Notes under the pieces: generated by a model | The model's input: the letters and a program-made list of their open reading frames with translations, nothing else | What the model was told of the DNA's origin: nothing | Databases searched by the model: none | Part shown: piece after piece, positions 48,401 to 60,380 of the stretch | Position numbering within the stretch: position 1 is the stretch's first letter | Layout of the letters: each line of letters starts with the position of its first letter | From: Nautilus pompilius | Lineage: Eukaryota > Mollusca > Cephalopoda > Nautilida > Nautilidae | Direction: 5' to 3' | Assembly: GCA_018389105.1 (NCBI GenBank) | Contig: JACATO010002127.1 | Coordinates: 1 to 64,000 of the forward strand | DNA: 64,000 nt | Made by a program: the position numbers and the translations under genes

Positions 48401-51400
48401 AAACCGCGGAGTACCGCAGCTATCAACTGTACCACGAGCGGTGAGGTTTTTCTATATTCCGCCAGTCGGCGCCATCGGTTTTCCCTGGGAAGTTGACTCG
48501 TGTCAAACACACTTTATCCTTGTTTCCGGTTGGTCTTTAGGTCGAGTATTTCTTGTTGTATTCTGTTTTTTTTTTTTTTTTTTTAAATATCTAGAAAATA
48601 TAAGCTTCTGTATGTAAAAGAAAATTTTAAAAAAAAGTTTTGAACAGTCTTAAATGTGTATCGTTTTTAAAGGAGAGATTTAACAGGGCGTCGCGCAAAG
48701 CATTGTGGGATATCCCTACCAAACTTCTAAACCGCTCTGACGATCTAAACTTGGTAGCAGAATTTTTTTTCTCTCTTTTCTTTTTTTAAAATGAAAAATT
48801 CGGGTCAGTCGTCAGGCAAGAGAATATTTTCTGTTTTTGGTTCCATTCCCATCATTATACTGAACCATTATTTCTTCTTCATCGGCTGAACAAAATTCAA
48901 CAGTTGTCGCCCCTAACACCGTGAGTCTGCGGCGCGCGCAGCTAACAGACAGTTCCGCTACATCCTTCGGCTACCTTTGACCCGCGGAGATGACGTCACT
49001 TACCGCAGAGTACCTCTCTCCGCCCCTGACGTGTATAGCGTGGGAAATTCGGATTTTCCGTAAAACGAATTCCCCGCAGAGCTATTATGTAACCGAAATG
49101 GCTGCGATGTAATGTAATATCAACAAAGGGCCGGTATTTTAGGAAGCGGGAGGAAGACTGAATGGTATTTGTAAGATGGCACTGGGTAAAGTCGCCTCGC
49201 CCGCTGCTTCATCGAAACCGTATTACAAGGGGAAAATGTCACGTGATATCCCGGAAGCTCGACCGTGTTGTTTAATATCAATATCAAGTGTAACCTCTTC
49301 TTTTGCTGATGGTTTTCTCATACGACTCACGAGATGTCAGATGGGAAGGTTCGGCTTCAGCCCCGAACACGGGGATTCCTCTTCACGCTGGCTCGATGCT
49401 CTCTCGGATTCAGATCAGGAAGGAAGCCAGGCATGAAGCGCCACTGCAGCCGGCAGGTTAAGATGCGGCGCTGTCGTTCGTGCGGAGGATTGGTCCGGTG
49501 TATCCGGCGGACAGATATAAAAATTGGAAATAACGCACGGGGATCGAAGACGTTTTCACCGAATCTGTTGGCATTCGGAGTCTCTCATTGTGTCGAGATC
49601 CACCTCCAGAATCAACGACCCCATCGTAAGCTTCTCCCGTCTGCTGTGTGGACGGATCATCCGACACGGCCCTGGAGACGGAAGAAAACGCAACCATTTA
49701 TCGGACTTCACGCCCTCGGATCCCTCCGGAAGCGCTGACTGGCGTATCGTGGAAACTATTCAAACGTCCGCTAACTACCTGCCAAAGTGAAGACCAGCAT
49801 CTCGCATTTCGGTTATCCGAAGCCAGCATCAGGTGTGCGTATCCTTCTTTTAGAAGCTTAAACGTTTCTTTACCACAATAACAACAACAATCGATTACAG
49901 GGGGGGGGGTGGAAGAACCCCGAAGAAGATACGAGAGATTACCATAATTATCTCTCCTGCAAAAATTATATTAATAAGACGTTTGTTCGGTTCCTGCAGC
50001 TGATGCTAGTATTTTTTGTTTTTGTTTTTGTTTTCTCCCTTTAAACTCTACCGCTGGGAATTGCTCAAGATCGATACTGCGAGAAACGATCTAAACATTT
50101 AAATTGAAAGTAGCTGCGCCACCAACATATGCGAGAAATCTCGAGGGCGCTGTCGAATGAGATAAACACCTTAAAACTCATTACTCACATTAATATTCGG
50201 TCGTCTGCTTGTCAAGGCGAACAGTCAAAGACGGAGAAAATCTCGGAGCGCCAACAGACGCGCACGCATCTCATCCGACAGAGAAAGGCGACACCTGGCG
50301 GCTGTTTTTGGAATCGTTAATCGACCCCGTGCGAAAATTTCTTTTAAACCGACAGAAATGTGATTATGACGTTTTCCGTATTCGTTCAGCAAATTCGGTG
50401 ATCCTTAGTAGTTTTATAGGGGCCGCAGGCGGACGAGTAGGGAGGGGTACACTCTCTCTCTTTCACGCTTGTCTCCTGGTTCATGTCTGAAACCTCGGCG
50501 TTGCTTCCTTAATTCGCAGTTTACGGGGAGCGGTTATTAATCCGGCGTTCTTGAATTTTGCGCGGAAATGAATAAGTGAGAAATATGTCCAACTTCGGTA
50601 ACCTCTGTTATTATACTTCATGGATGCTGTGCTAAATACATTAGAAACGATAAAAAAAAAAAAAAAAAAACGAAAGAGGAAAAAATTCCTGCAATAATAG
50701 TTTGCACAAAATGAATTATCCCTAAGGAAGTATATAACATACTAAAAGACTTGGTATTAAAATGGCCAGTTTTTTTTTGTTGTAAATTTCATTACACTGA
50801 CTAATAACAAAATATCGAGGAGACATCTTCTCCCAGTTCTTTTTCAAAATGTCCGAGGCTGCGATGGCTTACGGAAACATTTTGTTTGGTGGAGAGACAA
50901 TGAAATGCGTTCTGGCCAACCAGGGAAGACTGAGGCGAAATGGTCCCTCAGACTGGAGGATAGATCGGGAAAAAGGGTTAAAAGTTTGTTGTTTTTGTTT
51001 TTTAAAAAAAGTTATTTTAAAATTATTTAAATTACTTAAGTTTTCGCCCAAATAAATGTCCCGAGTGCTTTATCATCATAAAGGTAAATTGAAGCCCCTG
51101 TTAACCTTGGGTCTCCTCCGTCTCTTCACGTCGGATAAAACATTTCTATCCTTTATTTTGTTTTTCACATAATCTGGCAAAAAAAGTGTTCTTGCAATAA
51201 TATTGGTAATTTTTTTGCATTCCGAATTTAAATGATATCTGCATGTATTAAGTTGGCAAGGTATCACAGCAACAAACAAAAAGACTAAAGTCATCTTCAA
51301 ATGTCACTTTGTATTTTAAGTTAAATATTCTGAATAATTATTAATGACTGGATAGCAACTAAACTAACCACATCTACGTCCCTTCCTTCATAAAGTCTTC

Positions 51401-52007
51401 ATTTAGATATACTGTACAGACTGAAATTCACTTAATAACACTATTTCACTTGCTTTCCCCCCAAAAAAGAGAGCTTAATCTTTTAATCCAGGGAGATTAT
51501 CCTTTTATTTTGTTTTATATTTTGCATTTATTATTATTTTGAGAGAAATTACAAACAAACCTGTATACGACCCAAGAGTTTGTCAGAAGTCCTTTTTTTA
51601 AAAAAAATTTTCTAATGATAAATAACGAATCTTAAATTAGAGAAAACACTCAAGAACTTCAAAAGAACATCTATCGTTGCTACAGTTTTGTTTGAAACGG
51701 TTAACACTTTTTTAAAAAAGTCAGTTAAAACACAAACAAGAGAGACTCGTCCATGCACTTTAGAGATGAAAGATAACTTTACTTCCTGCCTTATTAGAGT
51801 TTCTCTTGAGTTTCAGATTTATTAAGTTTCTTTTTTAAAGATTGCTTCAACATTTTTTTTTACATTTTCATTCTTATCCAGTAACGCATAATTTAATAGA
51901 TTGTAGTGCATATCTGAGTATTTGATTAATTTTACATGCTTATTTAATTAATATTCGAACACAATTTTCTACCCATGTAGCCATTCCATTTTAGCATAAT
52001 ATCACGT
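48401..52007. other. unique stretch
   Basis: No gene recognised. TGACGTCA at 48991-48998 sits in a CpG-rich patch (48,900-49,080). Frames at 49176-49881 overlap in several phases without a known domain. Poly-T is at about 48,567-48,584 and poly-A at about 50,652. From 51,300 it is AT-rich. Confidence 0.4.
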
Positions 52008-52425
52008 AGAGATAGACTATAATCGATGTCACTATGATGTAAAATAGCTATAATCGACTCCACAAAGTATAGATGAGCTATAATCGACGTCACAAAGTAT
52101 AGATGAGCTATAATTGACGTCATACGACGTGTAGATGAGCTATAGTCGACGTCACAAAGTATATATGAGCTATAATATCGACGTCATACGACGCATAAAT
52201 GAGTATAATGACGTCATACGACGTGTAGATGAGCTATAATCGACGTCACAAAGTATATATGAGCTATAATCGACGTCATACGACGCATAAATGAGTTATA
52301 ATTGACGTCATACGACGTGTAGATGAGCTATAATCGACGTCACAAAGTATATATGAGCTATAATCGACGTCATACGACGCATAAATGAGTTATAATTGAC
52401 GTCATACGACGTGTAGATGAGGTAT
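52008..52425. repeat. 30/32-bp minisatellite with trimeric higher-order unit, ACGTCA in each
   Basis: About 13 units begin GAGCTATAATCGACGTCA or a close variant. Three types are seen: A ends CAAAGTATATAT, B ends TACGACGTGTAGAT, C ends TACGACGCATAAAT. After a disordered start the order is A-C-B repeated three times, a period of about 94 bp. The edges on both sides are degenerate units. Nearly every unit carries ACGTCA and several the full TGACGTCA. Confidence 0.93.
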
Positions 52426-52660
52426 ATTTTAAATCGATGGTCATAGTATATGACGCTGATTATAACTATTTTATCCGTTTAAAAAAATCACCTCTTCTAT
52501 AATCATTTGCCCGATTTTTTCCTAGTCACAATTTTTACTTAACAAGAAAAGAAAAAAAAGTACTGAAATGAGAAAAACAACTTCTATCTTCCACATAAAT
52601 CCTGCATTTGAACGATACTTTCCTAAATGTCATATTACAGTGTCGAAGCAATTTTCCTTT
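52426..52660. other. unique spacer
   Basis: Nothing recognised. Confidence 0.4.
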
Positions 52661-52742
52661 CTCTCTCGCTCTCTCTCTCCATCTCCACCTCTCTCTCTCT
52701 CTCTCTCATCTCTCCCTCTCTCTCATCTCTCTCTCTCTCTCT

Positions 52743-52826
<84 letters not shown>

Positions 52827-52843
52827 TCTCTCTCTCTCTCCAT

Positions 52844-52874
<31 letters not shown>

Positions 52875-52884
52875 CGCTCTCTCG
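52661..52884. repeat. (CT)n microsatellite with CCATC interruptions
   Basis: CT repeats with CCATCTC and CGCTC interruptions. Confidence 0.97.
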
Positions 52885-53463
52885 TTTGATAATTTCAAGT
52901 CTGGCTTCAGGCGACAAATTTCTCTCTCGACACGAATCCTGCAAATGGGCGCAATTTACAAATGCGCCACCTCAATCAAACGTTTCGTCTTCACATCTCC
53001 CAAACCGCGAAAAAACTAAAAGTCGTTTTATTATCTCTCTGGGAGAGAACCGATCGACAACCACGCGACTGAGTGAACATTTGGTCAAATTCGGCGGAGT
53101 TTATTGTTACGAAATGTGCGCTTTGCATTCAGACGGTTTGGATATGTAGCTCATCCTCCGTCAGCAGTTAACAGCATCCGGTCTGCTACTGAAGGAATCT
53201 CTAAAATCGATCGCGTGCAAAGGTTCGACAAAAATCGCCTTGAGAAAGATTCCTCCACCAGAACAACAAAAACCTGATTCTGTTTTGAGCCGTATCCACA
53301 TTTTGGTTTGTTTTTGACAAATCACTAATTTATTTAATTATTATTTTCTGGGTGTTCACAACCACAAACTAGAGACCTTGAAAAACGTTCAATTTGAGAA
53401 AATGTAATAAAATTACCTTTTGGGCCTAATATTTATACCATTTGTTGCTCGGTTGGATTTTAT
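52885..53463. other. unique stretch
   Basis: GCGCCACCT (CTCF-like core) is at 52964-52972. No gene recognised. Confidence 0.4.
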
Positions 53464-53686
53464 TACATAGATCTCTCTATCTCTATCTATCTCTCTATAT
53501 ATATATAGATATATATAATATATATATATATATATATACTGACGTCATCTCTCTCTCTATATAATATATATATAGATATACTGACGTCACTCTCTCCTAT
53601 ATATATTATTTATATACTAACGGCATCTCTCTCTATATATATATATATGTATATACTAACGTCATCTCTCTCTCTCTCTCTATATC

Positions 53687-53719
<33 letters not shown>

Positions 53720-53846
53720 CTAACGTCATTCTCGCGTCTATATAGATAGATATATATATACTGACGTCATCTCTCTCTCTATATATATATTTTATATACT
53801 AACGTCATCTCTCTCTATATATAGATATATTTATATACTAACGTCA

Positions 53847-53893
<47 letters not shown>

Positions 53894-54395
53894 TGACGTC
53901 ATCTCTCTCGCTATATATAGTATATTTATATACTAACGTCATCTCTCTCTAGATATATATATATATTATATACTAACGTCATCTCTCTCTCTAGATATAT
54001 AGATACTGACGTCATCTCTCTCTATAATATAGAGATTTATATACTAACGGCATCTCGCTCTCTATATATATATATATATACTGACGTCATCTCTCTCTAT
54101 ATATATATATTTATATACTAACGTCATCTCTCTCTCTATATATATATATATACTGACGTCATCTCCTCTATATATATATAATTTATATACTAACGTCATC
54201 TCTCTCTCTATATATATATATATATAGATATACTGACGTCATCTCTCTCTCTATATAATATATATATATACTGACGTCATCTCTCTCGTATATATATATA
54301 TATTTATATACTAACGTATCTCTCTCTCTATATTATATATATACTGACGTCATCTCTCTCTATATATATTTATATACTAACGTCATCTCTCTCTC
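53464..54395. repeat. composite (TA)n/(CT)n minisatellite with an ACGTCAT core
   Basis: About 22 units of roughly 35-45 bp, each made of ATATACTGACGTCATCTCTC or ATATACTAACGTCATCTCTC plus a variable TA run. TGACGTCAT and TAACGTCAT versions often alternate. Length changes are confined to the TA and CT runs, while the ACGTCAT core is kept apart from a few ACGGCAT variants. Confidence 0.93.
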
Positions 54396-54497
54396 CAGCT
54401 CTCCCCGCTCCCTCTCTCCATCCTCCTCTCTCTCTCCATCTCTCCCTCTCCCTCTCTCCATCCATCCATCTCTCCTCTCCCTCTCTCCATCCATCCA

Positions 54498-54531
<34 letters not shown>

Positions 54532-54552
54532 TCTCTCTCCATCTCCCTCTCT

Positions 54553-54584
<32 letters not shown>

Positions 54585-54600
54585 TCTCCCTCTCCCTCAC
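54396..54600. repeat. (CT)n microsatellite with CCATCC and CCCTC interruptions
   Basis: It continues directly from the composite array, so the CT tract is probably the source of the CTCTCTC portion of those units. Confidence 0.95.
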
Positions 54601-56999
54601 CATGTCTTTAATTATTAATCCACTGGACACACAAGCCTATTAGACTTTAGAGAAATGACGTGCAAGATAAGATTCACCTCAAAGTTCTTTGGATGTGACG
54701 TGTGAGGCGATATATTACTGGCGCCAACAAACGAAATTATCACGCGATCGCCTACGCATCCCTAGTTGTTGGCTAACACTTATGAGTTTTCTTTTCCTAG
54801 TCTATTTTATGCCAATCACTAAAAAATAATTGTTTTCACCAATGTTTTATTTATTTTAATGCCTCTCTCCACCAGGTGAAGATATTGCAAAACATATTAA
54901 AATTGCAATTACATTTATATCTAATAGTAAAATCCACGCGTTCGTTTACGTCGTAAACTACATGAAGAAGATTACGCCAAGTTATTCATTTCTCCGATAA
55001 AATGCCCTTTTTTTTAAAATTAGCCAGCTGGCAGTAAAGAAATTTGTTCAGTTATGGAAAAACTTTAAAAGAAGTAAAACTAAGAATTACAGAGACCGGA
55101 TTATTAACTAATCCAGCCCTCAGTAAAAGGTGACACAGAGAAATCTAAATTTTTTAAAGAGAAAGAGAGCATCAGAAATCCGCTACTGTTCGTATAACTG
55201 AAATACAGCAGCGCCACCTTCAGAGACCAACAAACGACAGTCGGGTACTGTCGATCACTTCTTCGGATTTCTGTAAATCAAAACGAGTTATTTCCCTTGT
55301 TTGATAGTTGGACGACATCACGAACAATTAGCAAAGTTGTCCCCGGATCCATGTTTTGTGTCTTGTTTTACTTCGAGATGCCTGACTTTCGGTTCTATCC
55401 CTTATTTTACAGCGTGGAAACCTCGGTGGTTTCAAGACCTTGGGTTCTCCAATTAATTTGTAAGGGCTCTTGTTTGTGGTCTACAACGGGAAAAGGGGAG
55501 CGTATCTTAGATGGACGAGGTGCCAGGCTCCCAGCGAATAGTTAGGTAGCGCGCTTAATTCGGCCTATACGTGAATAGATTAGAAGAACCATCCAATTCT
55601 AGTACATCGAGATAACGGTATAAAAAGCCATAGCTCGAGATTCTGTAGAGGGAGATCTTCTCAACGGCGAAATGCATCCAAAACAACCTTAATGGATCGG
55701 AGCTGGCAGGAATTTTCCGTGTGGGATCAGCTCTTCCGGATTTCTCGTGTCCGGCGGTTTATATTGTTATAGGGTTGTCACCAAAAAAGCGACACTTGTA
55801 TAGTCCTACAGTATCCGAAACCAAACAGGTTCTAATCTTTTCGATCCGGGATTGGTGGATTAGACCTCGGAAAAATTTTAAAATCCGGGATTAGATAAGC
55901 ATACCTCGACGGCTGCTATTCCAAATTTGGGAGTTATATCCTTGGAAATTTGCTAATTCAGGATTAGTGGACTACACGATTTGAAGTCGACTTATCCAGG
56001 AATACTGGGGCATTCTGCCATCGTAGTACTCCTAGCGATTAACCCAGTCTGTGAAGCGATGCGGCATGAGTTCATACGAGCCATTAACTTGCTTCGCAGT
56101 GTATAATCACTGTTATTTAGTTTATTATTCGTATACCACTTCGACATCTGCCACAGGTTAAAAAAACTGTTGGCGCAGTTTTAAATAACCCGACCTTAAG
56201 GTAAAAGGATTTTCAGAGTATAATATGGAATCAAGATGTTATATCTACGGCAGAGAAGAGCAACAGAAATTTTGACGTCACCTGGTAGAGGAAGGAAAAA
56301 GGGATGCTGGGAGTTCCAGAGTAACATCCAAAGTTAGATGTAAATGTGTCCGGATATTCGTTTACCACCCTGTGGACTTTTAGCCATTTGCTCTGCGCCC
56401 TGCCTCCCGTCGAGCGATTAGATGCTGTTGTTGTTTTATGATCAGGGAATTTAGATCAGAAGTTTTCAACCAAACAAACATCCGGGTCTCACACGGTATC
56501 GCTTCCGTTTCCGTGTTTCTTTAGCTTCCCGGTTCTACATCAACTGCGTCGGTTCCTCGCCCGTCAACCTTTAGCCGGGAAATCTTTCTTTCTTTAGCAA
56601 CATTCTGAATATATTCGGCTCCTCCTCCGCCGGCCCACAGACCCCTCCCCCCCCCGACGCTCACGTGTAGCTCCCCTGAATACATCTTCGCATCTGGTCC
56701 GATACATCGGAACGTGGACGCCTGGGAAAACTGTCCCTTAATCACCAACGATCCGCCCCTGACCCACAGCTACATTTTGATTTAACTATACTCGCATCTC
56801 AATGCGAGACTCATCTGTGTTGTGCAGAATTTAGTTTTTTCAAACACACACACACACCATTTGATAATCGTATTTTTTCTTACTTTTATATCTTCTGATC
56901 TAAGCAAAAATTAAAGCCCGACCGGGGCACAAAGAAAAAAGAGGAGGAGAAGGATGAGACAGAACGTGGAGCCAACAAAATAGAGCAGGATTATTAGCC
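54601..56999. other. unique stretch
   Basis: No gene recognised. GCGCCACCT is at 55211-55219 and TGACGTCA at 56273-56280. Confidence 0.45.
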
Positions 57000-57566
57000 A
57001 TGATGGGCAGCAGGAGGAACAGCAGGAGGAGGAGGAGGAGTGAGGGGAGGATGATTAGGAGGAGGAGGTATTAGGAGGATTAGGAGAGGGGATGAGAGGA
57101 GGAGGAGTAGCAGCAGCAGCATTAGCAGGATTATTATTATTATTATTATTATTATTAGCATCATCAGCATGATCATTATTATCATGATTAGGAGTATCAT
57201 CATTAGCATTATTAGGATGGTTATTAGTATTAGGAGCATCATCATTATCATTATTATCAGGATTATTATTAGCATCATTAGCATTATTATTAGGGTATTA
57301 TGATTAGTATCTCATGAGGCGGAGTATTAGGATTATTATTATTATTATTATCAGCAGCCATCCTCATCATTAGGATCATTATTATTATTATTATCTCATT
57401 ATTATTATTATCATGATGATTATCATTATTATCATTATTATGATTAGGAGCATCATCAATATTATCATTATTATCATTATCATCATCATTATTATTATTA
57501 TCATTATTATTATCATTATTATTATTATTATTATTATTCATCATCATTATTATTATTATCATTATT

Positions 57567-57654
<88 letters not shown>

Positions 57655-57655
57655 A
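57000..57655. repeat. compound (ATT)/(ATC)/(AGG) trinucleotide array
   Basis: AGG/GGA trinucleotides grade into ATT with ATC and AGC variants, then into pure ATT. All share a three-base period, consistent with one long, mutated trinucleotide tract. Confidence 0.95.
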
Positions 57656-59883
57656 TTCTTGTTTTTCCTGTTGATTCCTTTAATTTAGAAATTAACGAAG
57701 TAAAATTTCATAATTTCAACAAGGATGCAATTATAAACTTAATTAATTTAGGGGACAGACCTTCCTTTTTGGTTACTGCTCACCTGCCCCTTACTGAGAT
57801 TCGTCAGACGACGGAGCTGAACGTTTTCCCGATCGCGGTGAAGATGAAAGCCCCGCGAGTTTTAAAGTTTCTCATCACAAAGTAAGGGACAAGTCGCTTT
57901 CTCGAGGGCGAGATCCTGGAAGGGGTTAAAGGAAAAGCTCCATCGGTTTCTGTCTTTGCGATTAAAAGAAAGAAGAAAATCTGTCCAGACCCCTGTAAGG
58001 TCTTGGAATGGAGAAAGCCCCATTTTTAGTTAAATTACAGGTGTCGTGGGAAACTTTCCACCTCCCCTTGACAGTCGATGAGCGTAGAAACGCAGATTTT
58101 GGACAGGGTTGATCACGTTCGCCACTTCCACCAATGACACGTGACTTGGCCCAACGCCACCTACCTACGGAATCAGCGATTTCAACATTCACCGTCTCAG
58201 CTGCTTCAGTGCGAAGGAAAAAAAGGATATGTCGGTCTTAGCACCGACCGTCAAACAGCCGTCATTTACGCTCGCGTACCCGCCCCCCCCTCCACAGACA
58301 GATATTTTAAAACCCCTTTATTAGCAGGTACAAGGGCCAAGTGTTGCGGATACACTCCACACTTTTGCAAGGTACGGCAATCACCGCTGTTTAATGCGCT
58401 GGAAACTACCGCCAGATATCTGCTCGAACGTTAGTCATTGACGCCCGTATGACCACGTGTCTGGAGCTTTAATATTTGCTACGTAACTCTCCAACCTTGC
58501 TAATAACCACAAGACTTCCTGGTAGAGAGGACATCCAAACTCCTGTGCCATTCGGTAGAGGCCGAGTGCCGTTCTTCGGCGATGATAAATCTTAACCGCT
58601 GTGGGCTTTCTTTCCGACCGTTGCTATTCTCGGCCAAGGATGCAACACTAAGCTCATTAGCATCCTCATTGTTGTTCCTCGCCTTGACGCGCGGGCTATG
58701 CGACTTACCGAAGAAAGGAAAGGAGATTTCTTTAATTTGCCCTTTCGTTCGTATCGTTTGATTCAATTCAACTTATTACCGCTACAGTTTTCTATTACAG
58801 ATTTTTTTTATAGTCATTGATTTGCATAAATCCTAATTGTGTACAACGTCATTGGGGGGGGTTAACCCTAACCCGGGAGAGACATAAATATCCATTTATA
58901 TTTCATATTATAAATCTAGAAGAGGTCGGATTTCTTTTCACTGCTTGTACCAAAGCTCTGATAGGCGCGTCAGGGACCTAGATCACAGATTAGGGGTTGG
59001 TTAGACTCTTCTCCGTGGAAGGGGCAAAGATGTAGACCTTTTGATGATGGACTAATTTCCGCACTAAACGCGATAGCCGGTGGGCGTTGGCGACTTCTGT
59101 AGAGTTTCAAACTTTCTTTACGGGAAGATGGAGGCGCAGCAGGAAGTCGAACGGAAATTCAATTCCTCAGACAGTCGCTATACTGTAAACTACGTCGCCA
59201 TAGTTCTCTCTTCCGGTGATTCCCTCTCGGCTATAATTCCCCCAAACCCCGGCAGCTGCCGTTAATCTATCATTAATTACTTTACCGTGTGCCTCGTTTT
59301 TGTTTCTTCCATAGCCGTCACTTCAAGCGGTTAAACACAGAAGTCTTCAGTCCAAAACGGCGGATTTTCCGAGCAGTAACCGAACCGTTTTCCACTTGTC
59401 ATCACCCTGACATGGCAGAACAGATATGACACCACGGTCCACCGCCGATCGACCTCTAATGGAGGAGCCCTGAGGTCGGGTTGTCACTACTAGTCATAAT
59501 TCAATTAGGGTGCAACCCGCAGTAAGCCGTAATAGCCAGACATAAGGATTATCCATGGAGCGCCAACTGTAAACAGCTTAGGCTACCAACTTACGACTGA
59601 AGTGAAAGCTGCGTATTCGGTTCTGCGCAAAGTCCTCGCGCTCAGAAATACGATTAGAGAACCATATGCGACGAATGCAAAAACCCCTTTTAGATCGCGC
59701 GGGATCAAGAGTTAACAAGGAATATACGGTGTCGGTAAGATTCTGGTGGCTAGCACAATAGGGTTTAAGCTTCGAAAGTTTACATATCACGAACGATACA
59801 AAAGCTTATTTTAAACCTGGAGAGTTTACATGGTGGGCTGAGGCGTGCAACTGAGCTGAGTTCCCGTAATATGCCTGCCTGCG
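57656..59883. other. unique stretch
   Basis: No gene recognised. ACGCCACCT (CTCF-like core) is at 58154-58162. A short TTAACCCTAACCC motif is at about 58,861-58,873. Confidence 0.45.
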
Positions 59884-59887
59884 CTCT

Positions 59888-59934
<47 letters not shown>

Positions 59935-60083
59935 CTCTCTCTCTCCATCTCTTCCTCTCTCCATCTATCTATCGCTCTTCTCTCTCTCTCTCTCTCCCTC
60001 TCTTCCTCTCTCCATCCATCTCTCTCTCTCCATTCTCTCTTTTCTCCATCCATCTCTCTCTCTCTCTCTCTCCCCCCCCTCTC
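59884..60083. repeat. (CT)n microsatellite with CCATC interruptions
   Basis: Same texture as the other CT arrays. Confidence 0.97.
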
Positions 60084-60225
60084 CCCTCGGCATATTTATA
60101 AAGTGGAAGGGACGTATTTGAATAAAAATCTTCGAAGACCACCATTGTTACTTGTGCTAATTTTGAATTTTGTGATTTATGCCAAACTGGAGTTCATTCA
60201 ATGTTTATAAAGTAGTAGTAATAAT

Positions 60226-60260
60226 AATAACAACAACCAACAACAACCACAACAACAAAC

Positions 60261-60305
<45 letters not shown>

Positions 60306-60316
60306 ACAATATAATA

Positions 60317-60378
<62 letters not shown>

Positions 60379-60380
60379 TA
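60226..60380. repeat. (CAA)n followed by (TAA)n
   Basis: CAA repeats with AACCAAC variants switch cleanly to TAA repeats at about 60,305, the same order (CAA then TAA/AAT) as at 24.01-24.10 kb. Confidence 0.97.

Noticed and set aside
58861-58873. Interstitial telomere at TTAACCCTAACCC
   Set aside because: It is a single copy of two hexamers, within chance.
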